From Bacteroidales bacterium (GTDB lineage: Bacteria > Bacteroidota > Bacteroidia > Bacteroidales > ML635J-15), in the NCBI GenBank assembly GCA_023228725.1, contig JALOAQ010000066.1, positions 1 through 16,436 on the forward strand: 16,436 nt of DNA, given 5' to 3'. Within the stretch, counting starts at the first letter, position 1, and every line of letters starts with the position of its first letter. Under the pieces are notes generated by a model that was not told the DNA's origin, did no database searches, and worked only from the letters and a program-made list of their open reading frames with translations. The position numbers and the translations under genes were made by a program. Below, one piece after another: positions 7,817-15,511 of the stretch.

Positions 7817-9757
7817 TTAAAAAGTATAAGTAAAACTTAGCTCAGTGATATTAAATTCAGTAAGGTAATTTAAACCAAATTTATATTTATCCTTATTAAA
7901 CTTATTTTTATTACTCATCCCTATCTTATAAACCCACAAAATATCATAAATCCAAATTGCTCCGGCACTTATTATTGAAACTAAATAAGCTTGATGCCAA
8001 AGGTTTGCGTTATCATAGTGATAATCCATAAAAAATTGACTTGTCGCCAAATGATATTTTTCATATTCTAAATTTGAAGCAATTTTACAAGCAACACCTA
8101 AAGTAATAAATCCATAAGTTGAAAGTGCAGTTAAAACACCAGATTTTGAGCCATTACTAACTCTATGATCTCCTAAACCCGGGATTATAACTGATAATAA
8201 AGCATTATAAGGTCCATCTTTTGTGTTTTTAGCCGAAAAATGATCTTTATTTATAACATTAGAGATTATTTCTTTTTGTTTAGATTTTTCATCTTCATAA
8301 TCCTTTGCTTCAGTAATGTAAAAATCAAATTTCCATTCATTTTTCTTTCCTGCTTCAACTTTAATATTTTCTTTAAGTTTTAAATCTGAATAAACTAATT
8401 CAATTTCATGTTCACCTAATGGTAAAAAACTATGATAAGGGGTTTTACCTATAAATTCGCCATATAAATATACTTCAGCTTTTGATGGGTTGGTATTTAT
8501 TTTCACCTTCTCTTCATCGGATAAATGCTCCTCAATAAAAGTAGTTTCGTTTAACTCAATTTCCACATTTTTAACTAAATAAATTGCATTATTTTTTTTA
8601 ATTTTTAACTCGTGATTTCCAATCAACAAATTTTTAATTGTTATTGGACTTGTACCAAAATATTCATTATCAACAAAAACTTCAAAATCTGGAGGATGAG
8701 TAATTAATTCTAAATTTCCTATTTTTGGCTTAGGGCTTAACAAAATATCAAGTTCCTGTCCATCAGTAAGTTGTATAGTTTTGCTATCAGTATAATAATT
8801 TTCTTTTCTAGCTTCAACAGTATATACACCAGAAGTTTTCCGCAAAACAATAGGATATGTAGTTTGTTTTTGATTATCAACATAAATATCTGCAAGTGGT
8901 TCAGAAGTAATTTTCAAAATAGCATAAGCTGCTTGCATATCTACAACAAGTTTTGTTTCTTTGCCGTCTTCAATTACAACTTCTTGAGTTACATCATAAT
9001 ACAAATCTTTTTTTATACTAACACTATGTTTTCCGCTAAGTATTTTATTAAATTCACAAGGCGTTGTTCGGTTCATAGGTCTTCCATTAAGAATAACTTG
9101 TGCATCATCTTCTGGTTTTGTAATAATTGAAAGAGAGCCAAAATTTGGTTTAAGCTCAGATTCTATTCTATATTTATCTTCCTCGCCTGTCAATTCAAAC
9201 ACTCCAACTTCTTTGTGATACATTGGTAAGTCTATAGTATATTTATATTTTCCTAAACTAAATTTTCCTGAATATGGAGTTTTACCAACAGGTTTGTCCT
9301 CTATATAAACGCTTGCTCCTTCTGGTTCTGAAATAACTACAAGCCACTGTGTTAAAATTTCCGTTTCTTCAATTGTAGTAACAACTTTTCCTGTGCTAAG
9401 CTTCATAATATAAACTGTTGCTTTATCAATTTTTTCAGGAAATACATAATCGCGTAAAATTCCAAGTTGTGGATGTTTTATTGTAATTCTTGTTAAGCCC
9501 CAAGGTACATAAACCCAATATTCGCCGGTTTTTCTTTCTGCTTTTACAATTCCTAGACTTCCGCCTTCAAATTCAAAATTTGTTTCTGTAGTTTCAATTT
9601 TTAATAATGCTGCAATATCTCCATTTTGGTCTTTTACAGGAGCGTGAACACGTGCATCTAAATCATTATCTTTTCTTTCAAAAGAAAGAACTGAAATATT
9701 TTGAGACAAGCTTAAAAAACTAAAAAATGTCAATATAATACTTAAAAAAGCTCTCAC
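7817..9757 (-). CDS. Exported PEGA-repeat protein with C-terminal membrane segments
   Basis: This is a 646-residue protein beginning at a GTG (9757) that directly precedes a signal peptide (residues 1-19, ending FLSLSQ). Residues about 20-135 form a domain seen at the N-terminus of many Bacteroidota PEGA proteins (DNDLDARVHAPVKDQNGD; KTGEYWVYVPWGL). Five PEGA-type beta repeats follow, at about 138-203, 207-275, 278-342, 346-413 and 416-480. Examples are EPEGASVYIEDKPVGKTPYSG and NPSKAEVYLYGEFIGKTPY. Residues about 515-615 contain a glycine-rich hydrophobic part and two probable membrane helices (about 538-557 and 590-612), after which the chain ends in a beta-like aromatic tail (SFTYTF). PEGA modules are thought to bind surface or cell-wall structures. 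The last gene of the operon follows after 1 bp; mltG lies 65 bp upstream. A structural envelope or cell-wall-binding role is likely, but the exact function is unknown. Confidence 0.82.
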   Translation of the reverse strand: MRAFLSIILTFFSFLSLSQNISVLSFERKDNDLDARVHAPVKDQNGDIAALLKIETTETNFEFEGGSLGIVKAERKTGEYWVYVPWGLTRITIKHPQLGILRDYVFPEKIDKATVYIMKLSTGKVVTTIEETEILTQWLVVISEPEGASVYIEDKPVGKTPYSGKFSLGKYKYTIDLPMYHKEVGVFELTGEEDKYRIESELKPNFGSLSIITKPEDDAQVILNGRPMNRTTPCEFNKILSGKHSVSIKKDLYYDVTQEVVIEDGKETKLVVDMQAAYAILKITSEPLADIYVDNQKQTTYPIVLRKTSGVYTVEARKENYYTDSKTIQLTDGQELDILLSPKPKIGNLELITHPPDFEVFVDNEYFGTSPITIKNLLIGNHELKIKKNNAIYLVKNVEIELNETTFIEEHLSDEEKVKINTNPSKAEVYLYGEFIGKTPYHSFLPLGEHEIELVYSDLKLKENIKVEAGKKNEWKFDFYITEAKDYEDEKSKQKEIISNVINKDHFSAKNTKDGPYNALLSVIIPGLGDHRVSNGSKSGVLTALSTYGFITLGVACKIASNLEYEKYHLATSQFFMDYHYDNANLWHQAYLVSIISAGAIWIYDILWVYKIGMSNKNKFNKDKYKFGLNYLTEFNITELSFTYTF

Positions 9758-9822
9758 AATATTAAAAATTTTTACAAACTTAAGAAAAATAACCCAAAAA
9801 CTATACCGAAAAATAAAAAAAA

Positions 9823-10866
9823 TTAACGAATTCCGGCACTTCTTAATGCTTGATGATATTTTCTAGCATTAGCTTCGTGTTGGGCATTTGTAACAGCAAA
9901 AACATGATAGCCTGAAAAATCATCCTTAGCACAGAAAAATTTATAATTATGTTTTTCATAATTTAAAACAGCATCAATAGAAGAAATTGAAGGAATATTT
10001 ATTGGGCCTGGTGGCAAACCAGAATATTTATAAGTATTATAAGGAGAGTTAATTTCTAAATGTTTATTTAAAACTCTTTTTAAAAAAAAATCTCCTGTAG
10101 CATAAACAACTGTAGGGTCGGCTTGTAAAAGCATTCCAATATTTAATCTATTAATATATACTCCGGCAATACGAGCTTTTTCATCATTTTTTTGAGTTTC
10201 AGCCTCAACAATAGAAGCCAAAGTAGATACTTCTGATTGTGAAAATCCAAGATTTGCAGCTTTTTGCTTACGCTCTTCTGTCCAAAAGTTTTTATATTCT
10301 TTTGCCATTCTTTCTACAAACTGTTCAGCCGAAGTATTCCAATAAAACTCATAAGAATTTGGAATAAACATTGCTAAAAAAGTATTTTCATTAAAACCAT
10401 ATTTTTGAGCCAAATCTTGTGATTTTAATAATTGAACAATTTCTAAAGAATCGGCTTCAATATTTACTGCCACTTTTCCTGCTAAAATATCAAGACTTCT
10501 AAGAGATATAAAACTTACTTTTACAGGTGTTTGCTTACCACTTCGCAATAAATTAACTAAATCATTATTAGACATTCCATTTCTAATTTCGTAACGACCT
10601 GCCAAAACTTTTGAGGGATAATTTTTCTTTTCAGCAACAAACTTAAAAGACTCAATATCTTTTATATAGGCTGAATTTTCAAGAATTTGCAAAACAGCTT
10701 CATAATCAGAATTTGAAGGAATATATAAATATGCCGTATTTTCTTTTAATTCAACATTTGCTGAAAAAACAAAATCATAATATTTTTTACCAAAAAAAAC
10801 TGTAATTACGGCTATAATAAAAAAAGCAACTAAAATTATCAGTAATATTTTCTTTTTTTTGCTCAT
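9823..10866 (-). CDS. mltG: Endolytic murein transglycosylase MltG (YceG-like)
   Basis: This is a 347-residue protein, close to the usual MltG length. A short basic N-terminus (MSKKKK) leads into one transmembrane helix (about 7-26), and the rest is periplasmic. LysM-like region: about 43-110 (YLYIPSNSDYEAVLQIL; AGRYEIRNGMSNNDLVNLLRSG). The catalytic YceG domain follows, with ASIVEAET at 217-224; Glu221 corresponds to the catalytic Glu218 of E. coli MltG. Further conserved parts are GVYINRLNIGMLLQADPTVVYA (235-256), NSPYNTY..GLPPGPINIP (273-292) and the final HEANARKYHQALR. MltG cuts nascent glycan strands at the membrane, forming 1,6-anhydroMurNAc ends and setting glycan length. It follows the DUF1343 gene after 39 bp on the same strand, so two glycan-cutting enzymes are probably in one operon. 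Confidence 0.96.
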   Translation of the reverse strand: MSKKKKILLIILVAFFIIAVITVFFGKKYYDFVFSANVELKENTAYLYIPSNSDYEAVLQILENSAYIKDIESFKFVAEKKNYPSKVLAGRYEIRNGMSNNDLVNLLRSGKQTPVKVSFISLRSLDILAGKVAVNIEADSLEIVQLLKSQDLAQKYGFNENTFLAMFIPNSYEFYWNTSAEQFVERMAKEYKNFWTEERKQKAANLGFSQSEVSTLASIVEAETQKNDEKARIAGVYINRLNIGMLLQADPTVVYATGDFFLKRVLNKHLEINSPYNTYKYSGLPPGPINIPSISSIDAVLNYEKHNYKFFCAKDDFSGYHVFAVTNAQHEANARKYHQALRSAGIR

Positions 10867-10905
10867 TATTTAAAAATTAAATTATCGTTTGCAAAAATAT
10901 CAGTT

Positions 10906-12138
10906 TTATTCATAAATCAAATATTTACTTCTAATAGTTTTAAAATTTTCCAAACCAATCTTCCAAGTTTCTCTAATTTGAGTTTCGCTAAGTCCATTTT
11001 CAATTTGTTTTCTAAATTCTGCACTTCCTGAAAGTAATTCTAAAGAGTTTGATTTTTTGAAAAATTCATCTTTTTCGGGAAACAAGTCGTAAGTTTTAAT
11101 TAATAAATCCAAATTCAATTGATTTTCTTTAATATCGAAAATAGATTCTGATTCTGATAAATCAAAGCCAAAACATTTTTCTCCATTAAGAACAGGATTT
11201 GTGGCTCCTTCGTTAGGCATAGGCGTAAATTCAAAACTTGCTTGTTCTATATTTTTCAACAAAGGATGACCAATAATTTGGAATTGCTTATTTGTTCCTC
11301 TACCAAGACTTAAATTTGTAGCTTCAAAAAAACACAAACTTGGATATAATTCAACAGACCTATCATTTGGTAAATTTGGTGAAGGCTTTACAGGTAAAGA
11401 ATATTTAGAATTATGATTATAGTTTTTGCAAGGAATAACAATTAGCTCACATTTTATTCCATTATTTAACCAATTTTCTCCATTTATCATTTTTCCATAT
11501 TCTCCAATAGTCATTCCGTAAACCACAGGTACAGGGTGCATTCCAATAAAGGAGCGATAATTTGCAGTATCTAAAACACAGCCATCTATATAATGAGCAT
11601 TTGGGTTTGGTCTATCTAAAATTATTAAGGGAATATTTTCTTCGGCACAAGCTTCCATAACATAATGCAAAGTTGAAATATAAGTATAAAACCTCACACC
11701 TACATCTTGTAAATCAAAAATACAAATATCAAAATCTTGCATTTGCTTAGGCAAGGGCTTTTTATTATTTCCATAAAGAGAAATTATTGGTAAACCAGTT
11801 TTATCATCAATACTATTATCAACTTTTGCACCTGCATCTGCAGTTCCTCTAAAACCATGTTCAGGACAAAAAACTTTGACAATATTTAAGCCTAAACTTA
11901 TTAAAGTGTCAGCTAAATGTACATCATTTACAAGTCCGGTTTGATTTGAAACGATAGCAATTTTTTTATCTAAAAGTAAATCTAAATATTCATCAGTTTG
12001 GTAAATTCCAGGTAAAATAATGCTATCTGTAATTATTTCTGTATTTTTTTTATTTACTGAAACTCTTGGTTTAGCAGTATTATTACAACAAATAAAGCTT
12101 AAAGAGATTAAAATTGGTAAAAAATGACTTTTTTTCAT
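10906..12138 (-). CDS. namZ: DUF1343 / NamZ-family exo-beta-N-acetylmuramidase lipoprotein
   Basis: This is a 410-residue protein. I take the ATG at 12138 rather than the longer frame opening at 12195: from 12138 the chain begins MKKSHFLPILISLSFICCNN, a good lipoprotein signal, whereas the extra 19 residues would bury it, and candidate promoter elements overlap the longer start. DUF1343 hallmarks are IAIVSNQTGLV, VFCPEHGFRGTADAGAKVD, GLPIISLYG, FDLQDVGVRFYTYISTLHYVMEA, LDRPNPN, HPVPVVYGMTIGEYG and KPSPNLPN. The family member NamZ of Bacillus subtilis removes terminal MurNAc from peptidoglycan fragments; related proteins occur in Bacteroidota such as Tannerella. The lipid anchor puts it in the periplasm or outer membrane, where it would trim muropeptides for recovery. 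mltG follows 39 bp downstream, which supports a peptidoglycan-turnover role. The family is certain; activity of this copy is inferred. Confidence 0.93.
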   Translation of the reverse strand: MKKSHFLPILISLSFICCNNTAKPRVSVNKKNTEIITDSIILPGIYQTDEYLDLLLDKKIAIVSNQTGLVNDVHLADTLISLGLNIVKVFCPEHGFRGTADAGAKVDNSIDDKTGLPIISLYGNNKKPLPKQMQDFDICIFDLQDVGVRFYTYISTLHYVMEACAEENIPLIILDRPNPNAHYIDGCVLDTANYRSFIGMHPVPVVYGMTIGEYGKMINGENWLNNGIKCELIVIPCKNYNHNSKYSLPVKPSPNLPNDRSVELYPSLCFFEATNLSLGRGTNKQFQIIGHPLLKNIEQASFEFTPMPNEGATNPVLNGEKCFGFDLSESESIFDIKENQLNLDLLIKTYDLFPEKDEFFKKSNSLELLSGSAEFRKQIENGLSETQIRETWKIGLENFKTIRSKYLIYE

Positions 12139-12155
12139 AAAACTAATGTTTTTAA

Positions 12156-12212
12156 CAAAAATAGCTGAAATTATTTTCACAAAAATACTTTTCAAAATAA
12201 TTTAAAAACAAA
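12156..12212 (-). promoter_or_regulatory. Candidate promoter elements for the namZ-mltG-PEGA operon
   Basis: Reading the minus strand, TTTG at 12212-12209 is followed after 21 bp by TATTTTTG at 12187-12180, a full match to the Bacteroidota TTTG / TAnnTTTG pattern. A second TATTTTTG lies at 12163-12156, 16 bp after another TTTG. Either would place transcription start downstream of, or at, the upstream alternative start codon (12195), which favours translation from 12138. The evidence is motif-only in AT-rich DNA. Confidence 0.4.
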
Positions 12213-12604
12213 GTATTGTTAATTAAAAATGCAAAGGGGAGGAAATTGTAAAATTTTAATTTGCATAGAGATTAATTTGGATTTGAATAAAATGTGTTGC
12301 ATATTTGAGACCTTATGGAACTCGAAATGTCAAGGGTGGGTATAGCTGCCGATGCTTCGGGTTTTCTTTTTATAAACTGCGTATAGTTGCTCAAACCCAT
12401 TTCTGTGCTGTTCAAAGTTTCTGTTAAAAACTTTTAAATCATTTGTTATGTTAGCTTTTACTCCTCTGCTTATTTTGTTTGCAATATTTTTTTTGTTTTT
12501 TTTTAACCTATTCTTTATTTTCGCCCAATTCTCTTTTTAATAAGCTTGACTTATAAAAATACTTAATATTGTGTTAAATAAAAAAAAGTAATTGTTTTTA
12601 TACC
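12213..12604. other. Intergenic block with higher-GC conserved-looking element and two overlapping minus-strand open frames
   Basis: No convincing gene is visible here, but the stretch is not plain spacer. Bases 12311-12410 contain 44 G/C of 100 by hand count, well above the neighbouring genes. On the minus strand two frames stay open through it. One runs from 12536 to a TGA at 12330-12332 (68 codons, no ATG/GTG/TTG start; ends NGFEQLYAVYKKKTRSIG...). The other has an ATG at 12400 and ends with TAA at 12272-12274 (42 residues; MGLSNYTQFIKRKPEASAAI and onward). The similar decamers GTATAGCTGC (12340-12349) and GTATAGTTGC (12381-12390) repeat 41 bp apart. Poly-T tracts follow at 12486-12504. 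It may be a dispersed repeat, a small gene or a gene remnant. The 12541-12604 part shows nothing beyond AT-rich promoter-like DNA. Confidence 0.45.
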
Positions 12605-12612
12605 TATTTTTG
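12605..12612 (+). promoter_or_regulatory. Candidate -7 promoter element for the prolyl oligopeptidase gene
   Basis: TATTTTTG matches TAnnTTTG, 25 bp before the ATG at 12638. No well-spaced upstream TTTG is present; the nearest similar word (ATTG at 12568-12571) is too far away. The assignment is therefore tentative. Confidence 0.3.
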
Positions 12613-12637
12613 GACAAAGAACTAAATTTATATTTTT

Positions 12638-14785
12638 ATGAAATTTTATTTTTACACTTTTATCATTTTTTCAATATTTTTAATTACTGTTATATCTTGT
12701 AACACAACAAAAACTAAAAAAATGGATTTTGAATTAACTTATCCTGAAACAAGGGTTTCGGATGTAACAGATGAATATTTCGGAATTGAAGTATTGGATC
12801 CTTATCGCTGGTTAGAAGACGATAATTCTGAAGAAACAGCTGAATGGGTAAAAGCTCAAAATGAGATAAGCTTTAAATATTTAGAAGCTATTCCATATAG
12901 AGAAAAAATTAAAGACAGGCTACTTAAACTATGGGATTACCCAAAAGTTTCGGCACCAGTAAAAAAAGCAGGACTTTATTTTTACTTTAAAAATGACGGT
13001 TTGCAAAACCAAAATGTTTTATACTATAAAACTGATTTGAATGCAGAAGAAGTTGAATTATTAGATCCTAATAATTTTGACAAAGAAGGAACTGTTTCGC
13101 TTTCAAATATATCTATTTCGCCAGACGGCAAGTATTTAGGATATGCTATTTCGCGTGCTGGCTCTGATTGGCAAGAAATATTAATTAAAGATATAGAAAG
13201 TTTAAAAGACCTTGACGATCATCTTAAATGGGTGAAATTTTCGTCTATTGCATGGTCAGATAATGGATTTTATTACACAAAATATCCTGAACCTGAAAAA
13301 GGACAGGAACTTTCAGGTGTGAACACAAATTCAAAAATATATTTTCATAAAGTTGGAACAGAGCAAAGCATGGATATTTTAGTTTATGAAGACAGCAAAA
13401 ATCCAGAAGTTGGATATTCTGCCTATGTTACTGATGATAAAAAACATTTAATAATATATGCAACAAAATCCACTTCGGGCAATGCCCTATATTATCAAAA
13501 TATTGAAAAACCAAACTCAGCATTTATTAAACTTATAGAAGATTTTGATAATGATTATTCTGTAGTTTCTTCAAAAGACAATAAATTTTATGTCTATACC
13601 AACTATCAAGCTCCAATGTATAAAATGATAGAAATAGATTTAAACAAAAGAGATAGGAAATTTTGGAAAGATGTAATTTCAGAAACTAGTAGCGTTTTGC
13701 AGACAGTAAGTTATATTGGCGAAAGATTTATTGCAAACTATATGGTTGATGCTCATTCTCTTATTAAAATATTTGACGAGCAAGGAGAATTTTTACATGA
13801 TTTAGATAATGAAGAAATTGGTTCTATATCTGGTTTTTCAGGAGATGAAGACAGTGATTTAACTTTCTACACTTTTACTTCATTTACAAGTCCAGCACTT
13901 ATATATTCTTATGATATAAAAAACAATAAATCTAAGGTTTATGATAAAGCTAAGATAAATTTCAATTCAGAAGATTATATTACAAAACAAATATTTTACA
14001 GATCAAAAGACGGCACAAAAGTTCCAATGTTTATTGTACATAAAAAAGGCATTGTATTAGACGGTAAAAATCCAACTTTATTATACGGTTATGGAGGTTT
14101 TAATATTTCACTAACTCCTTCATTTAGTATATCGCGTTGTGTTTGGTTAGAACAAGGTGGCATTGTAGCTATTCCTAATATTAGAGGTGGTGGCGAATAT
14201 GGAGAAGACTGGCATAAAGCAGGTACAATAATGAAAAAGCAAAATGTTTTTGATGATTTTATTGCAGCAGCAGAATATTTAATTTCAAATAAATATACTT
14301 CTCCTCAAAGACTTGCAATTCAGGGAGGTTCTAATGGCGGGTTATTAGTTGGAGCAGTTACAAACCAAAGACCAGATTTATTTGCAGTAGCACTACCTGC
14401 TGTTGGTGTAATGGACATGCTTAGATACCACAAATTTACAATTGGTAGATATTGGGCGACAGATTATGGAACTAGCGAAGATAGTAAAGAAATGTTTGAA
14501 TATTTACATAAATATTCTCCTGTTCATAATATAAAATCAGATGTAGAATATCCTGCTGTTTTAGTTACTACTGGCGACCACGACGATAGAGTTGTACCGG
14601 CTCACTCATTCAAATATATTTCTACTTTACAAGCAAATTACAAAGGTAAAAATCCTGTGCTAATTAGAATTGAAACTCAAGCCGGGCATGGTGCAGGAAA
14701 ACCTACAAAAAAAATAATAGAAGAAATTGCAGATACATATGCTTTCACTTTTTACAATATGGAATTTACACCAGTATTCGAGTAA
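12638..14785 (+). CDS. Exported prolyl oligopeptidase (S9A family), lipoprotein-type signal
   Basis: This is a 715-residue serine peptidase of the prolyl oligopeptidase family. Residues 1-20 are a hydrophobic signal and Cys21 sits in ITVISC-NTT, so the mature enzyme is probably a lipoprotein of the periplasm or outer membrane. The S9A N-terminal signature DPYRWLEDD is at 54-62, a beta-propeller lies at about 90-430, and the alpha/beta-hydrolase domain at about 440-715. The catalytic triad, by alignment with porcine POP, is Ser565 in GGSNGG, Asp649 in DHDDRVVP and His684 in QAGHGAG. Other landmarks are YGYGGFNISLTPSFS and IPNIRGGGEYGEDWHKAG. It hydrolyses short peptides after proline. A second ATG at codon 29 (MDFELTYPETRV) would give a cytosolic enzyme of typical size, so the location depends on the start; the signal-like N-terminus favours export. 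It is followed by a strong terminator and appears monocistronic. Confidence 0.94.
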   Translation: MKFYFYTFIIFSIFLITVISCNTTKTKKMDFELTYPETRVSDVTDEYFGIEVLDPYRWLEDDNSEETAEWVKAQNEISFKYLEAIPYREKIKDRLLKLWDYPKVSAPVKKAGLYFYFKNDGLQNQNVLYYKTDLNAEEVELLDPNNFDKEGTVSLSNISISPDGKYLGYAISRAGSDWQEILIKDIESLKDLDDHLKWVKFSSIAWSDNGFYYTKYPEPEKGQELSGVNTNSKIYFHKVGTEQSMDILVYEDSKNPEVGYSAYVTDDKKHLIIYATKSTSGNALYYQNIEKPNSAFIKLIEDFDNDYSVVSSKDNKFYVYTNYQAPMYKMIEIDLNKRDRKFWKDVISETSSVLQTVSYIGERFIANYMVDAHSLIKIFDEQGEFLHDLDNEEIGSISGFSGDEDSDLTFYTFTSFTSPALIYSYDIKNNKSKVYDKAKINFNSEDYITKQIFYRSKDGTKVPMFIVHKKGIVLDGKNPTLLYGYGGFNISLTPSFSISRCVWLEQGGIVAIPNIRGGGEYGEDWHKAGTIMKKQNVFDDFIAAAEYLISNKYTSPQRLAIQGGSNGGLLVGAVTNQRPDLFAVALPAVGVMDMLRYHKFTIGRYWATDYGTSEDSKEMFEYLHKYSPVHNIKSDVEYPAVLVTTGDHDDRVVPAHSFKYISTLQANYKGKNPVLIRIETQAGHGAGKPTKKIIEEIADTYAFTFYNMEFTPVFE

Positions 14786-14815
14786 AATGTTTTTTTTCAT
14801 AATTAGTTAATAAAT

Positions 14816-14847
14816 AAAAAGTCCGAATTTTAAAACTCGGACTTTTT
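14816..14847 (+). terminator. Intrinsic terminator after the prolyl oligopeptidase gene
   Basis: A perfect 11-bp inverted repeat (AAAAAGTCCGA at 14816-14826 and TCGGACTTTTT at 14837-14847) has a 10-nt AT-only-but-one loop and ends in a T run. It lies 30 bp after the stop codon and separates the peptidase from the following lipoprotein gene. Confidence 0.88.
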
Positions 14848-14908
14848 ACTTATATTTTTTTTGTATATTAGCACAAAAATTAATTTCTAATTTATTAAAA
14901 TTTTATTT

Positions 14909-15451
14909 ATGAAAAAATATTCAATTATAATTATTGCTATACTAGGTTTTAGCATGATTTTTTCTTCCTGTAAAAAATACGAAGAAGGTCCCTCATTTAC
15001 TTTACTTACTGCTAAAAAAAGAATTGTCGGCATTTGGACTTTAAACAATGCTAAATATAATAATGTTGAAATCGACTTAAATGATATGCAAGCATTATTT
15101 GATAGTTTTAATTTAAGTGATCTTGATTTTGACACCGAGTTTAGTGAAGATATGCCAATTGATTTAAGTCAGATATCCTTAAAAACTGTAAAATTAAACC
15201 TTAAAAAAGATGAAACCGGATATTTAAGTTTTGAATTTGTTTATGGAATATTTCCTATGCCTGCATATAGTCAAGCAATTAAATGGGAATTTAGTGAGAA
15301 AAAAGATGATTTAGTTATAAAAGTAGAAAACCTTGCGGAAGATCAAAATTTTAAAATCCTAAAATTAACAAAAGAAGATTTGTATTTAGAAAGAACAGAC
15401 ACAAACCTTGGTGTAGCAAGTATTTTTAATTTTGAGTTTGAAAAAGACTAG
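14909..15451 (+). CDS. Small lipocalin-like lipoprotein
   Basis: This is a 180-residue protein with a lipoprotein signal (MKKYSIIIIAILGFSMIFSSC; Cys21) followed by KKYEEGPSFTLLTAKKRIVGIW. The sequence 'C-KKYEEGP-S-LLTAK-R-VG-W' is common to a group of Bacteroidota lipoproteins with a lipocalin-like beta-barrel. In these the conserved Gly-x-Trp near the start of the barrel (here GIW, about residues 46-48) is the lipocalin-type motif. Alternating beta strands follow (TVKLNLKKDETGYLSFEF; LVIKVENL; KILKLTKEDLYLERT). It is acidic in the middle (DLNDMQALFDSFNLSDLDFD). A TATATTAG at 14864-14871 is one mismatch from the -7 consensus and could be its own promoter just after the terminator. Ligand and role are unknown. 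Confidence 0.75.
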   Translation: MKKYSIIIIAILGFSMIFSSCKKYEEGPSFTLLTAKKRIVGIWTLNNAKYNNVEIDLNDMQALFDSFNLSDLDFDTEFSEDMPIDLSQISLKTVKLNLKKDETGYLSFEFVYGIFPMPAYSQAIKWEFSEKKDDLVIKVENLAEDQNFKILKLTKEDLYLERTDTNLGVASIFNFEFEKD

Positions 15452-15511
15452 GAATTTTGCGAATGCAAGCTTAAATTAAATATTAAAATACAAATTGTGT
15501 ATTAATTAAAA

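Noticed and set aside
8771..9130. 119-codon plus-strand open frame
   Set aside because: It lies wholly inside the PEGA gene on the other strand; it is Ile/Phe/Asn-rich with no family features, as expected for an antisense shadow.
12139..12195. 19-codon N-terminal extension of the DUF1343 gene from 12195
   Set aside because: It would place residues ahead of a well-formed lipoprotein signal and overlaps the best promoter-like elements.
12349..12360. Short hairpin CCGA-TGCT-TCGG
   Set aside because: A 4-bp stem is too short to support a terminator or RNA gene by itself.
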